From NCBI GenBank assembly GCA_012522165.1, contig JAAYKZ010000371.1:1-11683 (forward strand): a DNA stretch of 11,683 bases. The letters run 5' to 3'. Position numbers and translations under genes: made by a program. Positions 6,496 to 11,683 of the stretch are shown here, one piece after another. A model generated the notes under the pieces. The model did not search any database and was not told the DNA's origin. It was given only the letters and a program-made list of their open reading frames with translations. How positions within the stretch are numbered: the stretch's first letter is position 1; each line of letters starts with the position of its first letter. The DNA comes from Clostridiales bacterium (GTDB taxonomy: Bacteria > Bacillota > Clostridia > Caldicoprobacterales > UBA3941).

Positions 6496-6698
6496 TGATA
6501 TAAAGATGAAGTATACAAAGGGGGGTTTCTGGCCACCCCTGTTTAATTACAACATATAAAAAGTGTAAATAAGGCGTTTTCTCCCTCTATGGTCTATCAT
6601 AAACAGGCGTGTTGTTAAAGGTACTCACATTAATCACAAGTCTAGGTTTAATTTAATAATATGTCATATAGCTAATTTAGTTGTAGGAGGGTATTTCA
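6496..6698. other. Intergenic region before the alpha/beta hydrolase
   Basis: I see only a weak hairpin here, GGGGT (6522-6526) pairing with ACCCC (6535-6539) and followed by GTTT. It may be a poor terminator for the beta-helix locus. No convincing promoter is visible for the hydrolase; the best match, CTCACA-N17-TTTAAT (6624-6652), is weak. Confidence 0.4.
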
Positions 6699-7511
6699 AT
6701 GGGATACTATATTGCAGTACAGCAGAATGTAAAACTTTATGTAGAGGATCTGAATCCAGGAGGCTATATGACAATTGTATTTTTACATGGCTGGCCTGGA
6801 AGTCATGAATTATTTGAGTATCAGTTTAATGAACTTCCTAAATACGGATATATATGCATTGGATTAGATCAGAGGGGATTTGGCAAATCAGATAAACCAT
6901 GGAATGGATACGACTATAATAGGTTAGCTGATGATGTTAGATGTATAGTTGAGGCTCTCAAATTACAAAATTTTATATTGGCAGGTCATTCAACAGGAGG
7001 AGCTATTGCTATTAGGTATATGGCTCGACATAAAGGTTACGGCGTATCTAAGTTAGCGCTTTTTGCAGCAACGGCGCCAAGCCTTATTAAACGGCCTAAT
7101 TTTCCTTATGGGGTAGATAAGTCAATCATAATCCAGATAATCCAGGATACATATAGGGATCGGCCTAAAATGTTAAGGGAATTTGGAGATAGATTTTTCT
7201 TTCAGCATACAACACAGGCTTTTTCTGACTGGTTTTTTCAATTAGGTTTACAAGCAGCGGGATGGGCAACAGCTGACATTGCAAAAACATGGATAGATGA
7301 AGAGTTGTTTTCTGATTTAGAAAGGATAACAGTTCCAACTCTAATTATGCATGGTATTCATGATGAAGTTGTCCCCTTCCAGTTAGGACAAATACAGCAG
7401 CAAAGCATTAGAAACTCCAAACTTATCCCCTTTGTATATAGTGGTCATGGACTGTTCTATGATGAACGAAATAAATTCAATCATGAATTGAGAAAGTTTA
7501 TTGAAGGATAA
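6699..7511 (+). CDS. Alpha/beta hydrolase (serine esterase / chloroperoxidase-like)
   Basis: This is a predicted cytoplasmic serine hydrolase of the alpha/beta fold, 270 residues, a normal single-domain length. Visible elements in order are the oxyanion-hole segment HGWPG (30-34), the DQRGFGKSD loop (57-65), the nucleophile elbow GHSTGG with Ser98, a cap region (about 128-205), the acid Asp222 in HGIHDEVVP, and the catalytic His250 in SGHGLFYDE. The Ser nucleophile points to an esterase or cofactor-free haloperoxidase-like enzyme rather than an epoxide hydrolase or dehalogenase, which use Asp. There is no signal peptide. The start is ATG with AGGAGGG about 8 bases upstream. It stands alone between the beta-helix locus and a bidirectional terminator. 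The substrate cannot be inferred from sequence or neighbours. Confidence 0.88.
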   Translation: MGYYIAVQQNVKLYVEDLNPGGYMTIVFLHGWPGSHELFEYQFNELPKYGYICIGLDQRGFGKSDKPWNGYDYNRLADDVRCIVEALKLQNFILAGHSTGGAIAIRYMARHKGYGVSKLALFAATAPSLIKRPNFPYGVDKSIIIQIIQDTYRDRPKMLREFGDRFFFQHTTQAFSDWFFQLGLQAAGWATADIAKTWIDEELFSDLERITVPTLIMHGIHDEVVPFQLGQIQQQSIRNSKLIPFVYSGHGLFYDERNKFNHELRKFIEG

Positions 7512-7570
7512 TATAGAAATTCAAAGTTTAAGTGATTGTTAGGGATTTTAAGAAGAATAAAGTGAAATAA

Positions 7571-7603
7571 AAAACCGCTTAAGACTTTGTCTTAAGCGGT
7601 TTT
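7571..7603. terminator. Bidirectional terminator shared by the hydrolase and tRNA-Pro
   Basis: AAAACCGCTTAAGAC (7571-7585) pairs perfectly with GTCTTAAGCGGTTTT (7589-7603) around a TTT loop, a 15-bp stem. On the minus strand it ends in six T and begins 3 bases after the tRNA CCA end. On the plus strand it ends in four T, so it also serves the hydrolase gene. Confidence 0.88.
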
Positions 7604-7606
7604 GAC

Positions 7607-7683
7607 TGGTCTGGGTGGAGGGATTTGAACCCCCGACCTCTTGAACCCCATTCAAGCGCGCTACCAAGCTGCGCCACACCCAG
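7607..7683 (-). tRNA. tRNA-Pro (anticodon GGG)
   Basis: Read on the minus strand from 7683 to 7607, all cloverleaf parts fit. The acceptor CTGGGTG pairs with CACCCAG, the D stem GCGC with GCGC (loop AGCTTGGTA), the anticodon stem CTTGA with TCAAG, and the T stem GGGGG with CCCTC around TTCAAAT. The seven-base anticodon loop ATGGGGT gives anticodon GGG, which reads CCC and CCT proline codons. The discriminator A is followed by an encoded CCA. It has its own promoter and terminator and is transcribed divergently from rplU. Confidence 0.96.
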
Positions 7684-7704
7684 TAGTTTCTGCGAACAGA
7701 TATT

Positions 7705-7733
7705 ATGATACTATATATTCAAAGAAAAATCAA
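7705..7733 (-). promoter_or_regulatory. tRNA-Pro promoter
   Basis: On the minus strand TTGATT (7733-7728) and TATCAT (7710-7705) are separated by 17 bases. Transcription would begin near 7698, about 15 bases before the mature tRNA 5' end. Confidence 0.7.
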
Positions 7734-7755
7734 GGGTATTTACGAATTTTTTTGT

Positions 7756-7784
7756 TTGACAAGCTATATTCAGTATGATAAAAT
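7756..7784 (+). promoter_or_regulatory. Strong promoter of the rplU operon
   Basis: TTGACA (7756-7761, perfect) and TAAAAT (7779-7784, 5/6) are separated by 17 bases, and a TG at 7776-7777 makes an extended -10. The start near 7791 gives a leader of about 93 bases. This is as expected for a highly expressed ribosomal-protein operon. Confidence 0.88.
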
Positions 7785-7790
7785 ATTTCA

Positions 7791-7878
7791 GGTGTAGCCG
7801 CACGAATACGGTTTAAAATCCTTTCAGATAATAACTGTAAGGTACCATTATTCGGCGAGACTGGTTAGAGGAGGTGCA
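7791..7878 (+). ncRNA. L21-type ribosomal protein leader
   Basis: The conserved-looking leader between the promoter and rplU contains GTAGCCGCACGAATACGGTT near its start and TATTCGGCGAGACTGGTTAG near its end. CGAATA with TATTCG, or GCCG with CGGC, can pair across the leader, and GGT can pair with ACC further in. This position and sequence fit the Firmicute L21 leader, an autoregulatory mRNA element thought to bind L21. I identify it from memory of the family and have not run a covariance search. Confidence 0.72.
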
Positions 7879-7883
7879 ATGTA

Positions 7884-8195
7884 ATGTATGCTATCATTAA
7901 AACTGGAGGAAAGCAATACCTTGTTCGTGAAGATGACGTTATAAGAGTTGAGAAGCTCAATACTGAAGAAGGTTCTGTAGTAACCTTTGATGAAGTATTA
8001 GCTATCAATGACGATGAGTCTTTAAAGGTAGGAACTCCTGCTTTAGAAGGGGCTAAAGTAGAAGCAAAGGTTATCAAGCATGGAAAAGGCAAGAAAATTA
8101 TTGTTTTTAAGTATAAGCCCAAAAAGAACTACAGGAAAAAGCAAGGACATCGTCAACCTTTTACCCAAGTTCAAATTAGTAAAATCATTGGGTAG
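7884..8195 (+). CDS. rplU: 50S ribosomal protein L21
   Basis: L21 is a 103-residue 23S rRNA-binding protein of the large ribosomal subunit. The N-terminus MYAIIKTGGKQYLVREDDVIRVEKL and the C-terminal KPKKNYRKKQGHRQPFTQVQI are diagnostic, and the length is the family norm. AGGAGG (7869-7874) lies 9 bases before the ATG. An additional ATG at 7879 reads ATG-TAA and overlaps the true start by one base. It is the first gene of the rplU-prp-rpmA operon and sits behind an L21-type leader, which suggests feedback control by its own product. Confidence 0.98.
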   Translation: MYAIIKTGGKQYLVREDDVIRVEKLNTEEGSVVTFDEVLAINDDESLKVGTPALEGAKVEAKVIKHGKGKKIIVFKYKPKKNYRKKQGHRQPFTQVQISKIIG

Positions 8196-8207
8196 TTGTG
8201 AATAAAT

Positions 8208-8543
8208 ATGATTAATATATTGGTTGTACGTGATAGTCAAGACAATATTTGTTCTTTTAAGGTAGAGGGGCATTCCGGATTTGATGTGGCTGGACAGGAT
8301 ATAGTATGCAGTGCTGTTTCTGCCCTAGTTCAGACCGCAGTGATGGGATTGATAGATGTAGTAGGAATTGAGCCTCTATATCATCAAGAGAGTGGCTTAG
8401 CTCATTTGAAGATACCGTCGGGATTGACTGACGATAAGATTAAAGAAACTGGTATTGTATTGGAAACAATGTTGTTAGGACTTAAAAGTATTGAGTTAGG
8501 ATACGGTGAATATATTTCTATTCGGGAAAGGAAGGTGGAATAG
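8208..8543 (+). CDS. prp: Ribosomal-processing cysteine protease Prp
   Basis: Prp (YsxB family) removes the N-terminal extension of ribosomal protein L27 in Firmicutes and relatives, a step required for functional ribosomes. The 111-residue protein carries the catalytic motif GHSGFDVAGQDIVCSAVSAL, with His22 and Cys34, and the usual genomic place between L21 and L27. Its gene starts 12 bases after rplU. The ATG has almost no ribosome site (GTGAATAA), in contrast to the strong sites of both flanking ribosomal genes, so translation is probably weak or coupled to rplU. Its stop codon TAG abuts the rpmA ATG directly. A low dose of a protease next to its abundant substrate is reasonable, but that is inference. 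Confidence 0.95.
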   Translation: MINILVVRDSQDNICSFKVEGHSGFDVAGQDIVCSAVSALVQTAVMGLIDVVGIEPLYHQESGLAHLKIPSGLTDDKIKETGIVLETMLLGLKSIELGYGEYISIRERKVE

Positions 8544-8822
8544 ATGTTTAGAATGGATCTTCAGCTCTTTGCTAGCAAGAAGGGAGTAGGTAGCTCTAAA
8601 AACGGTCGCGACAGTGAGTCTAAGCGATTGGGTGTTAAAAGAGCAGATGGACAGTTTGTTCTAGCTGGAAACATCTTAGTAAGACAGAGAGGAACCAAAC
8701 TTCATCCCGGTGTAAATGTAGGTAGAGGTAAGGATGATACCCTATTTGCGTTGGTGGATGGTATAGTCAAATTTGAAAGAAAAGGCAAGAATAAAAAACA
8801 AGTTAGTGTTTATGCACAATAA
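8544..8822 (+). CDS. rpmA: 50S ribosomal protein L27 with cleavable N-terminal extension
   Basis: L27 is a 92-residue protein near the peptidyl-transferase centre of the large subunit. The start MFRMDLQLFASKKGVGSSKNG shows the Firmicute extension: Prp is expected to cut after LQLF so that mature L27 begins ASKKG. The rest (GRDSESKRLGVKRADGQ, RQRGTKLHPGVNVG, DDTLFALVDG) is typical. The ATG directly follows the prp stop codon, with GGAAGGTGG inside prp as ribosome site. It is the last gene before the terminator at 8863-8900. Confidence 0.98.
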   Translation: MFRMDLQLFASKKGVGSSKNGRDSESKRLGVKRADGQFVLAGNILVRQRGTKLHPGVNVGRGKDDTLFALVDGIVKFERKGKNKKQVSVYAQ

Positions 8823-8862
8823 ACTTGCCTAAGATAGAAATTAAAGGTAAAATTGGTTTTCT

Positions 8863-8900
8863 AGGTCTATTGCATTGTGAAATATGTGATAGGCCTTTTT
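8863..8900 (+). terminator. Terminator after rpmA
   Basis: AGGTCTAT (8863-8870) pairs with ATAGGCCT (8889-8896), and the stem extends inward over TGCAT/ATGTG with G-U pairs to about 13 bp. Five T follow. It separates the ribosomal genes from obg, probably allowing partial read-through. Confidence 0.75.
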
Positions 8901-8945
8901 CATATTCCTTGATTTTTCAGGGAAGAATTAATGATTAGAAAATTA

Positions 8946-8974
8946 TTGAATTATACTTAGAGTGCTGATATAAT
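8946..8974 (+). promoter_or_regulatory. Independent promoter for obg-yhbY
   Basis: TTGAAT (8946-8951) and a perfect TATAAT (8969-8974) are 17 bases apart, and TGA immediately before the -10 makes it an extended -10 promoter. The start is near 8981. The 11-mer ATTAATGATTA occurs on both sides, at 8927-8937 and 8977-8987. Confidence 0.8.
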
Positions 8975-9008
8975 TCATTAATGATTAAAGCAAGGAGTTA
9001 TGGAATAT

Positions 9009-10280
9009 ATGTTTGTTGATAAAGCTAAGATATATATAAAGGCTGGAAACGGAGGCAATGGTGCCATATCCTTCAGACGAGAAAAATATGTACCTGCTGG
9101 AGGTCCCGATGGGGGAGATGGGGGAGATGGAGGAGACGTTGTCTTTGTTGTCAATACCGGCAAGCATACATTAATGGATTTTCGCTATAGGAAAACCTTT
9201 AAAGCCCAGTCTGGAGAAGATGGTCGTGGCAAGAATATGTATGGTAAAAAAGGCGAAGATTTAATAATAGAAGTGCCTCCCGGGACTATTATAAGGGACG
9301 CAGAGACCAACAGAATTCTTGCTGATCTCACAAAGCCAGGGGAACGCAGGATATTGGCTTATGGAGGCAAAGGCGGCAAAGGTAACGCAAAGTTTGCTAC
9401 TTCCACTAGACAGGCTCCTAGATTTGCCAGAGAGGGGCAAAAGGGAGAAGAGCGATGGGTTATTTTAGAACTTAAATCCATTGCTGATGTAGGTCTAATT
9501 GGTTATCCCAATGTAGGTAAATCCACTATCCTGTCCATCCTTACTGAGTCTCGGCCAAAGATTGCAAATTATCACTTTACCACCCTTACACCAAACTTGG
9601 GAGTGGTTAAGACAAGATTCGATAAATCATTTGTAATGGCAGATATCCCAGGTATAATAGAGGGTGCGCATCAGGGTGTGGGTCTGGGAATTGACTTCCT
9701 TAGACATATTGAAAGAACCAGAATATTGGTTCATGTATTGGATGCATCAGGAATAGAGGGTAGAGACCCTATAGAGGATTTTTATACTATTAACAAGGAA
9801 TTAGAATCCTTTAGCAAGGAACTAGCACAAAAACCCCAGGTAGTAGCAGCCAATAAGATGGATATTCCTTCTGCTCAGGAGAATATCCTTAGGTTAAAAG
9901 AGGAATTAGAAGGTAAAGGAATAAAAGTATTTCCTGTGTCGGCGGCTACTGCTAAAGGATTTGATGAGCTACTTGCAGAGCTGATAAAAATGCTGGAAGA
10001 GTTGCCACCATTAGAGCCCTTTGAGGAGGAATGGGATAGGCTTGATGAGATTATTGAGGAGGAGCCATTTGAGATTGAGATTGAAGAGGGTGTATATGTG
10101 GTATCTGGACCAGCTGTTGACAGGCTACTAGGTAGCGTTAATTTAGATGATTATGAATCTATGCAGTATTTCCAGAGAGCTCTTAGAAGACTGGGGATTA
10201 TAGATGCCTTGAGGGATATGGGGATTAATGATGGGGATACTGTAAGGATGAATGATCTAGAGTTTGATTTTATTGAATAA
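9009..10280 (+). CDS. obg: GTPase Obg (CgtA), ribosome assembly factor
   Basis: Obg is an essential GTPase that binds the 50S subunit during late assembly and links it to (p)ppGpp and, in sporulating Firmicutes, to stress and sporulation signalling. From ATG 9009 it has 423 residues. The glycine-rich Obg domain (1-157) includes GGPDGGDGGDGGDVVF. The G domain (about 158-330) has G1 GYPNVGKST (165-173), G2 HFTTLTP (189-195), G3 DIPG (212-215), G4 NKMD (282-285) and G5 SAA (311-313). A C-terminal OCT domain follows (about 350-423), as in Gram-positive Obg. An ATG at 9000 is in frame, but it lies only 2 bases after AAGGAG (8992-8997). Starting at 9009 gives the family's usual MFVDKAK N-terminus at 11-base spacing, so I prefer it. 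It is co-transcribed with yhbY. Confidence 0.96.
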   Translation: MFVDKAKIYIKAGNGGNGAISFRREKYVPAGGPDGGDGGDGGDVVFVVNTGKHTLMDFRYRKTFKAQSGEDGRGKNMYGKKGEDLIIEVPPGTIIRDAETNRILADLTKPGERRILAYGGKGGKGNAKFATSTRQAPRFAREGQKGEERWVILELKSIADVGLIGYPNVGKSTILSILTESRPKIANYHFTTLTPNLGVVKTRFDKSFVMADIPGIIEGAHQGVGLGIDFLRHIERTRILVHVLDASGIEGRDPIEDFYTINKELESFSKELAQKPQVVAANKMDIPSAQENILRLKEELEGKGIKVFPVSAATAKGFDELLAELIKMLEELPPLEPFEEEWDRLDEIIEEEPFEIEIEEGVYVVSGPAVDRLLGSVNLDDYESMQYFQRALRRLGIIDALRDMGINDGDTVRMNDLEFDFIE

Positions 10281-10293
10281 TGGGAGTGAAAAA

Positions 10294-10584
10294 ATGCTTA
10301 CAAGTAAACAAAGAAGTTTTTTAAGGGCTATGGCCAATAGAATAGACAGTATCTTTCAAATTGGCAAGGGCGGAATAAGTGAGAATCTAATAAAGCAGCT
10401 AGATGATGCCCTGGAGGCCAGAGAACTTATTAAGATCCACGTATTGCCCAATGCAGAGGGCGATATAAAGGATATTTTTCATAGATTGGCTAATGAGCTA
10501 TCGGCTGAAGAAGTACAGATTATAGGCAATAGACTTGTACTCTACAGAAAATCAACAAAAAATCCAAAAATAGAGCTGCCCTAA
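10294..10584 (+). CDS. yhbY: YhbY-family (CRM domain) RNA-binding protein
   Basis: YhbY proteins carry a single CRS1-YhbY (CRM) RNA-binding domain and associate with pre-50S ribosomal particles. The 96-residue product begins MLTSKQRSFLRAMANRI, has the loop IFQIGKGGIS, and continues through ELIKIHVLP to IIGNRLVLYRKS, all typical. The ATG at 10294 has GGGAG (10282-10286) 7 bases upstream; the in-frame TTG at 10264 lies inside obg and is not needed. The gene starts 13 bases after obg, fitting a ribosome-assembly pair. Its stop codon overlaps the stop of the convergent minus-strand gene by two bases (10582-10583). Confidence 0.95.
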   Translation: MLTSKQRSFLRAMANRIDSIFQIGKGGISENLIKQLDDALEARELIKIHVLPNAEGDIKDIFHRLANELSAEEVQIIGNRLVLYRKSTKNPKIELP

Positions 10585-10598
10585 TGAACAGCCCTATT
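10569..10598 (-). terminator. Terminator of the minus-strand gene, overlapping the end of yhbY
   Basis: AATAGAGCTG (10569-10578) pairs with CAGCCCTATT (10589-10598) with one mismatch around a 10-base loop. Read on the minus strand, the stem is followed by TTTTTGG and a further T-run. The hairpin covers both stop codons, and its T-run lies inside yhbY coding sequence. It may also slow transcription coming from yhbY. Confidence 0.5.
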
Positions 10599-11480
10599 AG
10601 AAGACAATACCTGACTTAAAAGACCTAGGACCAGGAAAAGGATGGATAAGACAAAGTAGAAGGGGAAGTATGAGGGAAACAAAAAGGATGCTCCAAAGAA
10701 CAATAGGGAAGAGGTTATATACCTTTTTAGTTTGTAGAACGCAGGTACCTTTTCCTTATCTTTATTTAACTTTTCCCTATATTTTCTTATTTTTTCTTGG
10801 ACTAGGTCATCCAGAAATTCTTCATCAGGATGCATGTGGGCTTTTTCCATAAGGTCCAATAAATTATCAATATTAAGAAGGGTAATAGGTGTATCTAAAT
10901 CCCTATCTTCAAGATTATGGCAGGCTTCTTCGAAATAGCCCGATGATATGTAGATAAGGCCACTATACCCTCTAGAACGGAAGGAATTATAAAAGGACCA
11001 TACTCCTTCATAGGTCTCATGGCCATTAGGGGGGGCTTGGTGATATCCAATGGCTACTGGCATGTTATTGTATAGGGCTTTGAAATAACCTTTTCGTTGT
11101 TCTAGATTGGATAGCTCCTTAATACTGGATAGGGCTTTAATAATATGCCACTCAAACTCTTGCCTACTTAGTAGGCTTAGCTTATCTGCCATATACTCTC
11201 GGGCAACAAACCTGCGCATACGATTACGATTTTTTCTATAACCTGACCTTTTTTTCAAAAAAAGGCCAAATCCAAAGAGGCCTGTAACCAAAAGAGAGAT
11301 TATCAGGGACAAGAGAGGGGACTTTGTTCTATAAACCAACCACAAATACAGCAAGCTAAAAAGCCCTAAAAGAATCAGTAAAAAGTCCATTATTATGCCC
11401 AGTATAGGTCGGGGTTTGTCTATATCATCGCTCATATAGAAGCTAAGAGTTTGAATTTTATGTAAACAGGTTTTAAGCAT
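10581..11480 (-). CDS. Four-TM membrane protein with degenerate Mrr-like nuclease domain
   Basis: This is probably a membrane protein with a cytoplasmic restriction-endonuclease-fold domain. From the chosen ATG (11480, 299 residues) there are two N-terminal transmembrane helices (about 27-50 and 55-75) and a basic stretch (RKNRNRMRR). A soluble domain follows (about 100-212) whose layout recalls Mrr_cat: LSRQEFEWHIIKAL at the start, then VAIGYHQ, then GYSGLIYISSGYFEEA and a LLNIDNLLDLM end. A charged helix comes next (about 215-250), then two C-terminal helices (about 255-269 and 273-292). The Mrr catalytic Asp and QxK residues are not visible at the expected places, so nuclease activity is doubtful. 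Start choice: GGAGGTG (minus strand, 11496-11490) lies 9 bases before this ATG; the ATG at 11513 lies upstream of that ribosome site. It is convergent with yhbY, and its function is unknown. Confidence 0.7.
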   Translation of the reverse strand: MLKTCLHKIQTLSFYMSDDIDKPRPILGIIMDFLLILLGLFSLLYLWLVYRTKSPLLSLIISLLVTGLFGFGLFLKKRSGYRKNRNRMRRFVAREYMADKLSLLSRQEFEWHIIKALSSIKELSNLEQRKGYFKALYNNMPVAIGYHQAPPNGHETYEGVWSFYNSFRSRGYSGLIYISSGYFEEACHNLEDRDLDTPITLLNIDNLLDLMEKAHMHPDEEFLDDLVQEKIRKYREKLNKDKEKVPAFYKLKRYITSSLLFFGASFLFPSYFPFYFVLSILFLVLGLLSQVLSSNRAVH

Positions 11481-11523
11481 AATACAATACACCTCCAAGT
11501 ATATTATTACCATGTTTTAGGAA

Positions 11524-11529
11524 ATTATA
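11524..11529 (-). promoter_or_regulatory. Possible -10 box for the minus-strand membrane gene
   Basis: A perfect TATAAT is present on the minus strand, but no good -35 lies 16-18 bases upstream. A TTGACA exists on the same strand (11563-11558), too far away at 28 bases. The assignment is therefore weak. Confidence 0.3.
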
Positions 11530-11558
11530 ATAATTGTCTAAATTACTTTGCCATTAAG

Positions 11559-11683
11559 TGTCAATAACCTGTGAAAATGTCACCTAAAAAATCATGATTT
11601 TATTCTATGAAAATGTCACCTTCGAGATATAATTTTGCTTTTTAAGTAACGAGTTAGAAATAACGACAAGAGAAAAATCATGA
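11559..11683. mobile_element. Possible end of an IS21-family insertion sequence (partial)
   Basis: CTGTGAAAATGTCACCT (11569-11585) is repeated as CTATGAAAATGTCACCT (11605-11621), 16 of 17 bases, at a 36-base period. The region opens with TGTCAATAACC at 11559 and contains a 14-bp palindrome at 11588-11601. IS21-type elements carry several such direct repeats at each end and start with TG. The window ends in AAGAGAAAAATCATGA, which could be the ribosome site and first codon (ATG 11680) of a transposase gene. No transposase sequence is in the window, so this is a resemblance only. Confidence 0.45.

Noticed and set aside
9000..9008. ATG 9000 as the start of Obg
   Set aside because: It is only two bases from AAGGAG, too close for normal initiation, and Obg proteins normally begin MFVD, which is at 9009.
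10670..10852. 60-residue plus-strand open frame
   Set aside because: It is antisense to the minus-strand membrane gene, has no ribosome site, and has no recognisable protein pattern.
11481..11513. Upstream ATG (11513) for the minus-strand membrane gene
   Set aside because: The ribosome site GGAGGTG lies downstream of it and is placed for ATG 11480. The extra 11 residues would be encoded across that site.

Overview
The window looks like chromosomal DNA of a low-GC, spore-forming Firmicute of the class Clostridia in the broad sense (Clostridia or Tissierellia). The evidence is AT-rich sequence with strong AGGAGG-type ribosome sites, a SpoIIP sporulation hydrolase, an L27 ribosomal protein with the cleavable Firmicute N-terminal extension next to its protease Prp, and clostridial-type G5/LysM cell-wall proteins. 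I cannot name the species.

Left part (1-5127): four independent, monocistronic plus-strand genes. They encode a secreted LysM-G5-NlpC/P60 peptidoglycan hydrolase, the membrane-anchored sporulation protein SpoIIP with a TTG start, a short GreA/GreB C-terminal-domain protein, and a PocR-EAL protein predicted to hydrolyse cyclic di-GMP. Three of the four are followed by a clear intrinsic terminator. The gap after spoIIP instead holds a strong promoter and a hairpin that would sit at the very 5' end of the next mRNA.

Middle (5128-7511): a decaying right-handed beta-helix gene with an in-frame stop and a frameshift. It is followed by a small helical ORF that has a good ribosome site but no normal start codon, and then by an intact serine alpha/beta hydrolase.

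Housekeeping core (7571-10584): a tRNA-Pro(GGG) on the minus strand, which shares a bidirectional terminator with the hydrolase. Divergent from it is the rplU-prp-rpmA ribosomal operon, led by a consensus promoter and an L21-type leader. A terminator follows rpmA. obg then has its own extended -10 promoter and is followed by yhbY. Prp is expected to mature L27, and Obg and YhbY act in ribosome assembly, so this block is a ribosome-biogenesis unit.

Right edge (10581-11683): a convergent minus-strand gene for a four-TM membrane protein with a degenerate Mrr-like nuclease domain. Past it lies AT-rich DNA with direct repeats that resemble the multi-repeat end of an IS21-type insertion sequence running off the window.

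No CRISPR array, phage module or clear novel multi-gene system is visible. The most interesting items are the degenerate membrane Mrr-like protein, the possible ribosome-site-sequestering hairpin before spoIIP, the short Gre-like protein with its capped leader, the PocR-EAL fusion, and the decaying beta-helix locus.
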